Shown piece after piece: positions 15,464 to 24,404 of a stretch of DNA of 64,000 nt (position 1 is its first letter; every line of letters begins with the position of its first letter). Origin of the DNA: CAVHXA01 sp963639765 (GTDB lineage Bacteria > Bacillota > Clostridia > Oscillospirales > Oscillospiraceae). The notes below the pieces were generated by a model that ran no database searches, was not told the DNA's origin, and saw only the letters and a list, made by a program, of their open reading frames with translations. The translations under genes and the position numbers were made by a program. Location of the stretch: contig CAVHXA010000002.1 of NCBI GenBank assembly GCA_963639765.1, positions 1 through 64,000 of the forward strand, in the 5' to 3' direction.

Positions 15464-17560
15464 TCAGCGAACACCAAACAGCAGCTCGTCGTAAGTTGGA
15501 AACGGCCAGTATTTTCTGGCAACAAGCGGTTCACTCCGGTCGCATACGGCCCGAAGGGCATCCATTTCCGGCAGAACCCTGTCACGAATCCAGCACGCTG
15601 CCTCTGTGACATCGGCAATATCCTTAAGCTGCAGCAGAGATTCGGCCAGGGCATCGACCGCGTCGGCTATGCCGTCGGTCAGTCCGCTGAGCGTCTCAAT
15701 GAGCCGTGTCTCATACCGTACCGAAGCGTTGGGTGCCGCAGCCTTTTTTGCCGCCAGATTTCCGGACAGCTCACCGACATAGGCCGACACGGCAGGCAGA
15801 ATTTCCCTTCGTGCCATATCCGTCATGGTTTCGCCCTCAATATGGACGGTTTTGCAATAATTATCCAGTGTGATTGTATAGCGTGAACGAATTTCGGCAG
15901 GTGTAAAAATTCCATGCGAAGTGAGCATCTGCATATTCTTTGGTTCGAGAATCGTTGGCAGGGCATCGGGTGTTGTACGCAGATTCAGCAGACCGCGTTT
16001 TTCGGTTGCTTCTCGAATCCAGGCCTCATCATAACCATTCCCGTTAAATATGATGCGCTTGTGCTCGTGGATGGTCTTGCGGATAAGTGCATGCAGGTCG
16101 GCCTTGAAATCAGCGGCGTGCTCCAGTGCGTCTGCATACTGCCGCAGCGACTCGGCAACAGCCGCATTCAGCATGATATTTGTGCAGGCAATGGAGTTCG
16201 ATGAACCCAGCATCCGAAATTCAAACTTATTGCCTGTAAACGCAAACGGCGAGGTTCGATTGCGGTCTGTTGCATCGCGGGTAAACCGTGGCAGTGTATC
16301 CACGCCAAGCTTCAACACGGTTTTTTCTGCGGCACTATATGGCGTATCGGCATCAATAGCCCGAAGAATAGACGTCAGCTCATCACCAAGAAATATGGAA
16401 ACCACGGCCGGAGGGGCCTCATTGGCACCCAGGCGATGATCGTTTCCTGCCGTAGCAACCGACAGCCGAAGCAGATCCTGATAGTCATCCACAGCCTGAA
16501 TCACGGCGCACAGAAACAGCAGGAACTGTGCGTTTTCATAGGGTGTGTCTCCGGGCGTGAGCAGGTTCACTCCCGTGTCCGTAGCCATGGACCAGTTGTT
16601 GTGCTTTCCGCTTCCGTTTACACCGGCAAAGGGCTTTTCGTGCAGCAGGCAGACCAGTCCGTGACGCTCTGCAACCTTCTGCATCATTTCCATTGTCAGC
16701 TGGTTGTGATCGGTTGCAATGTTGGTTGTTGTATAAATCGGTGCAAGCTCGTGCTGGGCCGGAGCCACCTCGTTATGCTCTGTTTTGGCCAGAATGCCGA
16801 GCTTCCACAACGTTTCGTCCAGGTCTTCCATAAAGGCAGCAACACGCGGCTTGATCGCTCCGAAATAGTGATCATCCATCTCCTGCCCCTTGGGCGGCAT
16901 GGCTCCAAAAAGTGTGCGGCCGCAGAATATCAGATCCCTGCGCTGATCATACAGTGCTCTGTCTATCAGAAAATATTCCTGTTCCGGTCCAACATTCGTG
17001 CGCACGCAGCGGACATCCTCATTCCCAAAGAGCTTTAATACCCGCACGGCCTGACGATTGAGTGCCTGCATGGAACGGAGCAGCGGTGTCTTTTTGTCCA
17101 GAGCCTCGCCGCCATACGCGCAGAAGGCCGTTGGAATACACAACGTTTTGTCCTTTATAAAGGCGAAGGATGTGGGATCCCATGCGGTATATCCTCTTGC
17201 CTCAAACGTAGCACGCAATCCGCCGGACGGAAAGGACGAGGCATCGGGTTCTCCCTGAATGAGCTCCTTTCCGGAAAATTCCATGATCACGCCGCCGTCC
17301 GGAGCGGGAGTAATAAAGCTGTCGTGCTTTTCTGCCGTAATGCCGGTCATAGGCTGAAACCAATGGGTAAAGTGCGTTGCTCCGTGCTCAACGGCCCAGT
17401 CCTTCATGGCAGCAGCCACAGCTTCAGCCACCGTGCTGTCCAGCTGGGCGTTCTCATCAATGGTTTTCTTCAGTGACCGGTAGACCCTTTCCGGCAGACG
17501 TGCCTTCATTGCCCTGTCGTCAAAAACCATGTCTGCAAAATAATCCGATACCGTACTCAT
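15464..17560 (-). CDS. glnN: Glutamine synthetase type III
   Basis: Makes glutamine from glutamate, ammonia and ATP in the cytoplasm. 698 aa, the size of the large GSIII class (type I is about 450). GSIII segments include TAEKHDSFITPAPDG, EFSGKELIQGEPDASSFPSG, NVGPEQEYFLIDR, EVAPAQHELAPIY, NGSGKHNNWSMAT and RTSPFAFTGNKFEFR, which carry the metal- and substrate-binding Glu, His and Arg residues. I chose the ATG at 17560 (MSTVSDYFADMVF) with GGAAGGAAG upstream; the longer reading frame would run into the leader. Transcribed alone from a strong promoter with a terminator-like hairpin in the leader, and ended by a repeat-type terminator. Confidence 0.96.
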   Translation of the reverse strand: MSTVSDYFADMVFDDRAMKARLPERVYRSLKKTIDENAQLDSTVAEAVAAAMKDWAVEHGATHFTHWFQPMTGITAEKHDSFITPAPDGGVIMEFSGKELIQGEPDASSFPSGGLRATFEARGYTAWDPTSFAFIKDKTLCIPTAFCAYGGEALDKKTPLLRSMQALNRQAVRVLKLFGNEDVRCVRTNVGPEQEYFLIDRALYDQRRDLIFCGRTLFGAMPPKGQEMDDHYFGAIKPRVAAFMEDLDETLWKLGILAKTEHNEVAPAQHELAPIYTTTNIATDHNQLTMEMMQKVAERHGLVCLLHEKPFAGVNGSGKHNNWSMATDTGVNLLTPGDTPYENAQFLLFLCAVIQAVDDYQDLLRLSVATAGNDHRLGANEAPPAVVSIFLGDELTSILRAIDADTPYSAAEKTVLKLGVDTLPRFTRDATDRNRTSPFAFTGNKFEFRMLGSSNSIACTNIMLNAAVAESLRQYADALEHAADFKADLHALIRKTIHEHKRIIFNGNGYDEAWIREATEKRGLLNLRTTPDALPTILEPKNMQMLTSHGIFTPAEIRSRYTITLDNYCKTVHIEGETMTDMARREILPAVSAYVGELSGNLAAKKAAAPNASVRYETRLIETLSGLTDGIADAVDALAESLLQLKDIADVTEAACWIRDRVLPEMDALRAVCDRSEPLVARKYWPFPTYDELLFGVR

Positions 17561-17711
17561 TTTCGCTTCTTCCTTTCCTTTGGCAGTACTGCACGCTCTG
17601 CTGCGTCCTTTCAGACAAACACGTGCAAATCGGCGGGAAAACGGTTTTTCGCCGGAAAAAGATGGGAATCCGCAGAAAGCCCTTGTGGTTTTCGGGATTA
17701 TCCAAACGCGG

Positions 17712-17735
17712 TTCCGGTGAAAAAGCACCGCCGGA
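17712..17735 (-). other. Second hairpin in the glnN leader
   Basis: Minus-strand TCCGGCGGTGCTTTTTCACC can fold with stem CGGTG/CACCG. It lies downstream of the leader terminator and about 150 bases before the glnN start. Role unknown. Confidence 0.4.
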
Positions 17736-17766
17736 GTCCGCAGCCGCATCTGTGCGCTGCTGCTCG

Positions 17767-17804
17767 AAAAAAACAGAAGGCGCCCGGGATTGCTCCCGGA
17801 CGCC
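17767..17804 (-). terminator. Promoter-proximal terminator in the glnN leader
   Basis: On minus-strand RNA GGCGUCCGGGA, tetraloop GCAA, UCCCGGGCGCC (11 bp with one G-U), then UUCUGUUUUUUU. It begins only about 13 bases after the predicted transcription start and about 210 bases before the glnN start codon, so glnN should need read-through or antitermination. Confidence 0.75.
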
Positions 17805-17823
17805 ATTGCCCTTTACGCAGGGT

Positions 17824-17852
17824 ATGATACTTGCGTGAAACGGATTTGTCAA
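17824..17852 (-). promoter_or_regulatory. Promoter of glnN
   Basis: Minus strand TTGACA (17852-17847), 17-base spacer and TATCAT (17829-17824). Near-consensus. Its -35 is 46 bases from the divergent purB -35. Confidence 0.75.
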
Positions 17853-17898
17853 GCTGCTTTTTACAAGACGATTTTCATTTTTTGCGTATGCAAAGAGG

Positions 17899-17928
17899 TT
17901 GTACAAACAGCAGCAGATGTGATACTAT
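17899..17928 (+). promoter_or_regulatory. Promoter of purB
   Basis: TTGTAC (17899-17904), 18-base spacer and TACTAT (17923-17928). Implies a leader of about 220 bases before purB. Confidence 0.55.
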
Positions 17929-17941
17929 TTTCGTGGCGGCT

Positions 17942-18105
17942 GGTGCCGATATTCTCCTGCCGGGCTTTCGCGCCCTTCCATACAGATACCAGACTGCAGA
18001 TCCTTCTGCGGCAAAAGCCCCGGAGCCTGCGGAATGACCGCATGATTTTCGACTTTTCTCTGTTTCGTCAGACAATTCTGCCGATTTTTTGCGGACATCG
18101 GCACC
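17942..18105 (+). other. Possible structured leader of purB
   Basis: GGTGCCGAT (17942-17950) is perfectly complementary to ATCGGCACC (18097-18105), closing about 145 bases that contain smaller hairpins such as CTGCAG...CTGCGG. It does not match the purine, PRPP or ppGpp riboswitch consensus as I know them. Could be a leader RNA or chance. Confidence 0.3.
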
Positions 18106-18156
18106 GCTGTAAACAAGGACAGCACCGCGCTGCCCGGTCAACAGAAAGGAACTGCC

Positions 18157-19590
18157 ATGCACGATATATACGAAAACCCGCTTTGTCGGCGATATGCCAG
18201 CCGCGAGATGCAGCAGCTGTTTTCAGACAACCAGAAATTCTCCACATGGCGGCAGCTGTGGATTGCCCTGGCAGAAAGCGAGCAGGAATTGGGCCTGGAC
18301 ATAACCGACGAACAGATTGCGCAGATGAAGGCTCACATCAACGACATCGATTACGAAACTGCCGACCGGCGCGAAAAAGAAGTCCGTCACGACGTCATGG
18401 CTCATATCTATGCCTATGGTCTGGTCTGTCCCGATGCAAAGCCCATCATTCATCTTGGCGCTACCAGCTGCTATGTAGGTGACAATACCGACCTGATCCT
18501 CCAACGTCGCGGGCTGGACCTGATCCATCGCCGACTGCTCGGTGTCATAGCGCCCCTGACCGATTTTGTTGAGCGTTATGCTGCGCTTCCCACGCTGGCT
18601 TTCACGCATTTTCAGGCTGCCCAGCCAACCACACTGGGCAAGCGGGCCAGTCTCTGGCTGCAGGATCTGATGATGGATCTCGAGCAGCTTGCCTTCGTGC
18701 GCAGTGGCATTCGTCTGCTTGGCTGCCGCGGTACCACCGGTACCGGTGCCAGCTTTTTAGAGCTTTTCCACGGCGACGAAGAAAAAGTCCGTCTGCTTGA
18801 ACAAAAAATCTGTCAGAAAATGGGCTTTGATTGTGCCTACTCCGTAAGCGGACAAACCTATCCGCGGAAGGTAGACTATTTCACACTCTCGGTTCTTTCC
18901 GGCATTGCGCAGAGCGCTATGAAATTTTCCGGTGATATCCGTCTGATGTCCCATATGAAAGAGCTGGACGAACCCTTTGAGTCCGGTCAGGTGGGTTCCT
19001 CGGCCATGGCTTATAAGCGTAACCCCATGCGCAGCGAACGCATCACCTCACTGGCAAGATACGTGATCACCGACTGCATCAACCCCGCCATGACTGCCGG
19101 CACCCAATGGCTCGAACGCAGTCTGGATGACTCTGCCAACCGTCGGATCAGTCTTCCCGAAGCCTTTTTGGCCACAGACGGCATCCTTTCACTGTATCAG
19201 AGTGTAATCGACGGACTTACGGTCTATCCTAAGGTAATAGAAAAAAATCTGATGCAGGAGCTGCCCTTTTTTGCAACCGAAAACATCCTTATGGACTGCG
19301 TCAGCCGCGGTGGTGACCGTCAAACGCTGCACGAGGCTATCCGTCGACATTCCGTCGCTGCCGGCCGCGCCGTTAAGCAGGAGGGTGCTGACAACGATCT
19401 TCTTGACCGTATTGCCGCCGACCCTGTTTTCGGGCTCACCCGTCAGCAGATCGACGAAATCATTGCAGGCAGCCGTTTTACAGGTCTTGCAGCTCAGCAG
19501 GCACTGGATCTGGCGCGAGATGCGCGAAAAATTCTGCAGCAGAATCAAAACCTGTCTGATGCCGACCGCGCACCGGAAATCCGCGTTTAG
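18157..19590 (+). CDS. purB: Adenylosuccinate lyase
   Basis: Catalyses two fumarate-releasing steps of purine synthesis: SAICAR to AICAR, and adenylosuccinate to AMP. 477 aa, fumarase/aspartase superfamily. Signature GSSAMAYKRNPMRSERI carries the flexible catalytic loop; GATSCYVGDNTD and FTHFQAAQPTTLGKR hold the conserved His, Thr and Gln positions. The ATG at 18157 has AAAGGA 7 bases upstream. Followed 93 bases later by purA, so the two adenylate-branch enzymes form a purBA unit. Confidence 0.97.
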   Translation: MHDIYENPLCRRYASREMQQLFSDNQKFSTWRQLWIALAESEQELGLDITDEQIAQMKAHINDIDYETADRREKEVRHDVMAHIYAYGLVCPDAKPIIHLGATSCYVGDNTDLILQRRGLDLIHRRLLGVIAPLTDFVERYAALPTLAFTHFQAAQPTTLGKRASLWLQDLMMDLEQLAFVRSGIRLLGCRGTTGTGASFLELFHGDEEKVRLLEQKICQKMGFDCAYSVSGQTYPRKVDYFTLSVLSGIAQSAMKFSGDIRLMSHMKELDEPFESGQVGSSAMAYKRNPMRSERITSLARYVITDCINPAMTAGTQWLERSLDDSANRRISLPEAFLATDGILSLYQSVIDGLTVYPKVIEKNLMQELPFFATENILMDCVSRGGDRQTLHEAIRRHSVAAGRAVKQEGADNDLLDRIAADPVFGLTRQQIDEIIAGSRFTGLAAQQALDLARDARKILQQNQNLSDADRAPEIRV

Positions 19591-19683
19591 GATCACAACC
19601 TGCTGAAATCCAGCCAGCCCCGCTTTCCGGATATGGATCTTTCTCCTGTCCCGGAAGAGCAACAACGAAGGAGTGCGTTCAAT

Positions 19684-20952
19684 ATGCTCACAGCAATTGT
19701 CGGAATCAACTGGGGAGACGAGGGCAAGGGCCGCATGGTAGACCTGCTTTGTGCCGACTACGACATCGTCTGCCGTTATCAGGGCGGAAACAACGCCGGA
19801 CACACGGTAGTCAACAGCAAAGGTGAGTTTGTACTAAACCTCATCCCGTCCGGAATCTCTCGCGATGGCACTGTAAACGTAATGGGCAACGGCATGGTTA
19901 TCGACCTTCAGCATCTCTGTCAGGAAATACAGAGCCTGCGTGACAAGGGCATAACCATAACTCCGGCCAATCTGAAAATCAGCGACAAGGCCATCATCTG
20001 CCTTCCCTATCACAAAATGCTGGATATCCTCGAAGAAGAACGTCTGGCCGATCATAAATACGGCTCCACCCGCCGGGGCATCGGACCTGTCTATGGCGAC
20101 AAATACATGAAAAAAGGCCTTCGCATGGAGGATCTTCTGTTCCCGGACACACTCGAAGAAAAGGTTCGCGATCTGGTAGCATGGAAAAACATCACAATCG
20201 TCGGTTACAAAAAGCCTCCCATTGATGCCGATGAAATACTTTCGTGGCTCAAAACCTACGGCAATCAGATCGTCCCACATATCAGCGATATACGCTCCTT
20301 TTTGTCCGCAGCCAGTGCCGAAGGGAAAAACATTCTCTTTGAAGCCCAGCTTGGCGCTCTGCGCGACATAGACTTTGGCATATACCCCTATACCTCCTCA
20401 TCGCAGACACTGGCAGCCTTTGCGCCCATCGGTGCAGGTATTCCCGGAGCCCGGCTCGACAATGTCATCGGCATCATGAAGGCATATTCTACCTGCGTAG
20501 GCGAGGGACCCTTTACTGCCGAGATGTTCGGAGCTGAGGCCGATTGCCTGCGCAGTGCGGGTGGCGAATATGGCGCGGCTACAGGCCGGCCCCGCAGAGT
20601 TGGCCCGTTTGATGTTCCTGCCTCACGCTACGGTGTCTGTGTACAGGGTGCCGACTGCCTTGCTCTGACCAAGCTCGATGTACTGTCTTATCTCGACCGT
20701 ATCCCGGTATGTACATCCTACAAAATCGACGGTGTGCAGACCTCGGACTTTCCGACCGGTGATCGTCTTTTGCGGGCAGAGCCTGTTATAGAATATCTGC
20801 CCGGCTTTGGCGATGTCTCCGGCTGCCGAACCTGGCAGTCTCTTCCGCAGGCAGCTCGCGACTATGTGCAATATCTGCAGTCAGCGGTAAACTGCCCCAT
20901 TCGCTACATTTCCGTAGGACCCGGCCGCGAGGAATACATCCGCCTCGACTGA
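19684..20952 (+). CDS. purA: Adenylosuccinate synthetase
   Basis: Makes adenylosuccinate from IMP, aspartate and GTP; cytoplasmic. 422 aa. Phosphate loop WGDEGKGR, then QGGNNAGHTVV, STRRGIGPVYGDK and KLDVLSYLDRIPVC are diagnostic. I chose the ATG at 19684 (MLTAIVGINWGDEGKG) with GAAGGAG 10 bases upstream; the in-frame ATG at 19633 would add 17 unusual residues. The usual VGTQWGDEG reads VGINWGDEG here, a mild variation. Co-transcribed with purB; ended by repeat copy 3. Confidence 0.96.
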   Translation: MLTAIVGINWGDEGKGRMVDLLCADYDIVCRYQGGNNAGHTVVNSKGEFVLNLIPSGISRDGTVNVMGNGMVIDLQHLCQEIQSLRDKGITITPANLKISDKAIICLPYHKMLDILEEERLADHKYGSTRRGIGPVYGDKYMKKGLRMEDLLFPDTLEEKVRDLVAWKNITIVGYKKPPIDADEILSWLKTYGNQIVPHISDIRSFLSAASAEGKNILFEAQLGALRDIDFGIYPYTSSSQTLAAFAPIGAGIPGARLDNVIGIMKAYSTCVGEGPFTAEMFGAEADCLRSAGGEYGAATGRPRRVGPFDVPASRYGVCVQGADCLALTKLDVLSYLDRIPVCTSYKIDGVQTSDFPTGDRLLRAEPVIEYLPGFGDVSGCRTWQSLPQAARDYVQYLQSAVNCPIRYISVGPGREEYIRLD

Positions 20953-21017
20953 TTTTCCGTGATGCGCTGAAGCATGCGCCGCAAAACGGTTTTTCAGTCT
21001 GATATAATCCGATATAA

Positions 21018-21060
21018 ATTTCAGCGGGAGAAATCACGTATTTTTGTGATTTCTCCCGCT
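21018..21060. repeat. Palindromic terminator repeat, copy 3
   Basis: ATTTC flank, AGCGGGAGAAATCAC (21023-21037), loop GTATTTTT, GTGATTTCTCCCGCT (21046-21060): a perfect 15-bp stem. Lies between converging purA and the flavoprotein gene. Confidence 0.88.
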
Positions 21061-21142
21061 GCTTTCAGATTCCGGACGCGGACAAATCCGAAAAGACCGC
21101 ATTATACGGCAGTTTTTGCCTCATGCTGTCGACGATGCTGCC

Positions 21143-21853
21143 TTATTCTGCCAGCCAGCGGCCGACCTCGGCTGCCGTTTCAAGGTTTTCCTCGCGTTTG
21201 CCTCCGCCGTCAAAGGGATGGCAGCCCGGCACATGCAGCAGTTTGTAGTCCTGCACGCCCATATCCTTGAATTGGAAGGCGATCGTCTCTGCGCGAAGCT
21301 TATCCTGGTCGGCACGCATGGAGTTGGATGTAAAGATAATGACCATTTTCTTGGCCGGAACATCCGAATTTCCCATTACGTGACCGTCGTAGACCACGCT
21401 CTTGGTCTGTCCCATGAGCATGGGAGGTTCTTCCTGCTTGGATTCCTGCTTTTTTTCAAACGGTGCCGGAGGCATGCCCTTTCCGTCAGGACCCGGGCCG
21501 CCGGCAGGCATGGCAGGACGTTTGACAGGCTTGGTCAGGCAATAGCAGCGATCGAAAAATACCTTGGCCTGTCCGCACATATTGCACATATACAGCGGTG
21601 TGGCAAAGATGTAGCCGTCGTAATCCGGGAAGGTCCGCATTAGACGCGTGGCGTCATCTTCCTGTACGCAAAAATCCTGGCCTTCTTTTTTGCAGGCACA
21701 GCAACCGGTGCAGTAGTTTACTTTCAGGTCGCGAAAGAAGAATTCGTCTACTTGTGCGCCCTGCGCACGAATTGCCTCAGCTACGGCATGGACGGTGGCG
21801 TCGCCGTTTCCGCCTTTACGTGGGCTGGTGGAGATGGCAAAATAGCGCTTCAT
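21143..21853 (-). CDS. NADPH-dependent FMN reductase / iron-sulfur flavoprotein family
   Basis: 236 aa. An N-terminal flavodoxin-like fold binds FMN (AISTSPRKGGNGDATVHAVA, then YIFATPLYMCNMCGQAKVFFDR). A Cys-rich segment CTGCCACKKEGQDFC (residues about 49-63) resembles the cluster-binding motif of iron-sulfur flavoproteins. An insert rich in Pro, Gly, Lys and Glu (about 115-150) is probably a flexible loop. Start at 21853 (MKRYFAISTS) with AAAGGA upstream. It likely passes electrons between ferredoxin or NAD(P)H and unknown acceptors. Single gene, convergent with purA. Confidence 0.85.
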   Translation of the reverse strand: MKRYFAISTSPRKGGNGDATVHAVAEAIRAQGAQVDEFFFRDLKVNYCTGCCACKKEGQDFCVQEDDATRLMRTFPDYDGYIFATPLYMCNMCGQAKVFFDRCYCLTKPVKRPAMPAGGPGPDGKGMPPAPFEKKQESKQEEPPMLMGQTKSVVYDGHVMGNSDVPAKKMVIIFTSNSMRADQDKLRAETIAFQFKDMGVQDYKLLHVPGCHPFDGGGKREENLETAAEVGRWLAE

Positions 21854-22027
21854 GGTTTGTGCATCCTTTCTGGTTGGTTCCGGCAGTATCCACACAGAAC
21901 ATCCGCGGCTCCCGGCACGTCAGCTTCTGACCGCTGTACGGTCTCTTTGAGAAAGCTGCGCAAAGCCCGGCCTGTTCGTATTGATATACCGCATGCTGCC
22001 GTTTTAGTTTCAATTCAAACTTTCAAT

Positions 22028-22147
22028 AGTTTAGCAGATTCGATCGGATCTGTAAAGTGAAATATCCACCCGCAATCCTCCGTATGGACAAATCAAAGCA
22101 CCGGCGCACGGATTGCACTTGCCCGGTCAACATATCCGTGCTATACT
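22028..22147. promoter_or_regulatory. Divergent promoters of the flavoprotein gene and the MBL-fold/gluQ unit
   Basis: Minus strand: TTTACA (22056-22051), 17-base spacer, TAAACT (22033-22028). Plus strand: TTGCCC (22119-22124), 17-base spacer, TATACT (22142-22147). The rest of 21854-22302 holds no gene I can support. Confidence 0.5.
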
Positions 22148-22302
22148 TTTGAGTATGCAAAGGCAGTCTTCTTCCGGCCTGCTCCCGGTGTCCGGCTGCC
22201 CGGCTCCACTTCTCCTGTACGGTACAGGCTATTCTGTCGGCTGTTTATGCAAAATACCGGATTTTTTCAGGCAGACCGGCACGCAATTGAGGTAAACATC
22301 CT

Positions 22303-23307
22303 ATGACCGTTTCTTCCAATTCTCTGTCTGCCAAACAGGCTCTGGCTTCTTTGCTGCCCAGTCTGCATGATCTGACGTCTGATATGGCCAGAGATCTTGG
22401 TCTCAGCATGTCGCAGACCAACACACTATACGATGTTCTGTGGGAAAACTGGCTTTTGTGCCGTGGCCGCAGTATGGATGCCGCCGGCTATGAAGACGTT
22501 ATTCGTCGGCTCTGGAATCTCAGTGCACCTTTTCTGCACGACCAATATACCGCCCGCACTTCCCTGCATTGCTGCCCCGACGGCACCAGGGTTGTATGCA
22601 TCGAGCCGGAAGCCGGCTGCACCGTTCATATTCTGCTCCGCGGAAATGGCGCTCTTTTTGTAGACGCAGGTCCCAGATCGGCCGAGCATTCTCTTATGGC
22701 TCTGGCGCAGAATCTGGTATGCGATCTGGACAAACGTGAAACAGATCTTCTGATCACGCATGGAGACATTGACCATATCGGTGCCTTCGAGCCGTTTCGT
22801 CATATCTTCTGCTCGGGCATCGTAGCCGGAAGCTTTCAAAGGGAATCAGAGGGCGGTCCCTGCTGCAGAGAGCTCTTTGACAATTTCCGTCCAGCCTATG
22901 TTTTATACAAGCTCATGACGCAATATCAGACTCCGCCCCTGCAGCGTCTTCAGATCATCGGTGATCCGCAGGCAGCTCCCACACAGGGACTCACTCCCAC
23001 AGGCGTCTTCCGGTGGCAGGGCCTGGACTTTCAGATCTATCAGGGAGCGGGAGGGCATGTTGCCGGTGAAATCGTATTGATCAGTCGTCCGTCACATCTG
23101 GTTCTGGCCGGTGATCTACGCGTAAACGTTCATGACATTCTGCCCGCTCAGGTGCAGTTTGACCAGTGTATACTGGCTCTGCTCGGTTCGTCCGACATCA
23201 ATCCGGAGCTTGCCGCACAGGAACGGCACAGCCTTCGGGATCTGCTGGGTCCGGGCAGCTGGGATATCTGCTGTGGGCATGGTGCCATGCTTCACTGGGA
23301 CCTTTGA
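22303..23307 (+). CDS. Metallo-beta-lactamase-fold protein
   Basis: 334 aa. Residues about 1-100 are an unrecognised helical part (DMARDLGLSMSQTNTLYDVL). The rest is an MBL domain: a strand with VDAGPR, then LLITHGDIDHIG, where the H-x-H-x-D-H metal motif reads H-G-D-I-D-H as in ComEC-like proteins, then VLAGDLRVNV and a final CCGHGAMLHWDL. It is probably a hydrolase of unknown substrate, cytoplasmic. GAGG lies upstream of the ATG. Co-directional with gluQ, 75 bases downstream. Confidence 0.75.
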   Translation: MTVSSNSLSAKQALASLLPSLHDLTSDMARDLGLSMSQTNTLYDVLWENWLLCRGRSMDAAGYEDVIRRLWNLSAPFLHDQYTARTSLHCCPDGTRVVCIEPEAGCTVHILLRGNGALFVDAGPRSAEHSLMALAQNLVCDLDKRETDLLITHGDIDHIGAFEPFRHIFCSGIVAGSFQRESEGGPCCRELFDNFRPAYVLYKLMTQYQTPPLQRLQIIGDPQAAPTQGLTPTGVFRWQGLDFQIYQGAGGHVAGEIVLISRPSHLVLAGDLRVNVHDILPAQVQFDQCILALLGSSDINPELAAQERHSLRDLLGPGSWDICCGHGAMLHWDL

Positions 23308-23382
23308 TCCCGCGCTGTATCGTTATGTCTGCGGACGTATGTCCCTGCAGCCCGAATTCAACCATACGCTTGGAGGATATCT

Positions 23383-24318
23383 ATGCAGCAGCAGAACTTT
23401 GCGGTTCTGGGAAGATTTGCGCCCAGCCCCAGCGGACGCATGCATCTGGGCAATGTTTTCAGCATGCTTATGGCATGGCTGAGCGTCCGGTCTGCGGGAG
23501 GCAGCATCGTTCTGCGCATCGAAGACCTCGACACCCTGCGCTGCACTCCGGAATGGTCACAGCTGCTGAAAGAAGATCTGCGCTGGCTCGGCCTTGACTG
23601 GGACCTTGAAAGCCAGCCACAGCATGAGCGCGGCCCGGTTTATGAAGCTGTTCTCGAGGATCTGCACAAGCGGGATCTGGTATATCCCTGCTGGTGCACC
23701 AGAGGGCTTCTGCATGCCGCCTCAGCCCCGCATGCCTCTGATGGACACTGGATTTATCCGGGTACCTGCCGGAACCTCACCGCTGCCCAACGCTCTGCAA
23801 GATCCGCTTCTCCCTCCTGGAGACTGAAGGTACCGAATCAGTCCATCTGCTTCATCGACGGTGTATATGGCCGGAAAAGCGAAAATCTGGCTTTGGATTG
23901 CGGCGATTTTGTCGTAAAAAAAGCCGACGGAACCTTTGCCTATCAGCTGGCTGTGGTGGTGGATGATCTGGCCTGTGGCGTAACGCAGGTGGTTCGGGGT
24001 CGGGATTTGCTTGGTTCCACTGCCAGACAAATCTATCTGTATCGGCTTCTTGGCGGAACACCTCCTGCATATTATCATGTGCCCATGCTGCTTGGTGAAA
24101 ACGGTCGCCGTCTCAGCAAGCGAGACCGCGACCTGGATCTTGGCGTTCTGCGTCGTCTGCTCAGTCCCGAGCAGCTGCTTGGCCGTCTGGCCTGGCTGGC
24201 CGGTCTGACAGATCTGCCTCAGCCCGTCTCGGCCCGGGAGCTTGCACAGGATTTCTGCTGGAGCCGTATCCGCCGTGAGGATATTTCCTTCAGGCCGGAG
24301 CTGTTTTTGGCCGTATGA
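23383..24318 (+). CDS. gluQ: Glutamyl-queuosine tRNA(Asp) synthetase
   Basis: Attaches glutamate to queuosine at position 34 of tRNA-Asp; a truncated GluRS paralogue without anticodon-binding domain. 311 aa, usual length. HIGH-type motif in GRFAPSPSGRMHLGN (H-L-G-N), a zinc site YPCWCTRGLL plus YPGTCRN, and the KMSKS-equivalent LSKRDRD. The zinc-binding C-x-C...Y-x3-C pattern separates it from true GluRS. GGAGG lies upstream of ATG 23383. Better known in Proteobacteria and Actinobacteria, so its presence in a Clostridia-like genome is notable. Confidence 0.9.
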   Translation: MQQQNFAVLGRFAPSPSGRMHLGNVFSMLMAWLSVRSAGGSIVLRIEDLDTLRCTPEWSQLLKEDLRWLGLDWDLESQPQHERGPVYEAVLEDLHKRDLVYPCWCTRGLLHAASAPHASDGHWIYPGTCRNLTAAQRSARSASPSWRLKVPNQSICFIDGVYGRKSENLALDCGDFVVKKADGTFAYQLAVVVDDLACGVTQVVRGRDLLGSTARQIYLYRLLGGTPPAYYHVPMLLGENGRRLSKRDRDLDLGVLRRLLSPEQLLGRLAWLAGLTDLPQPVSARELAQDFCWSRIRREDISFRPELFLAV

Positions 24319-24375
24319 ACCAGCACTGCAATCCATACCTCGATCAACCTGTGCCATATCGTCTTTGTATAAGGA

Positions 24376-24404
24376 GGGCTGCCCTGCAAGCAGGGCAGCC
24401 CTTT
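24376..24404. terminator. Hairpin between converging gluQ and rnpB
   Basis: GGGCTGCCCTGC (24376-24387) and GCAGGGCAGCCC (24390-24401), a perfect 12-bp stem followed by TTTCG on the plus strand. The T-run is weak on both strands. Confidence 0.6.

Noticed and set aside
17940..18110. Purine riboswitch ahead of purB
   Set aside because: The conserved core of the purine aptamer is absent; only a generic long-range pairing is seen.
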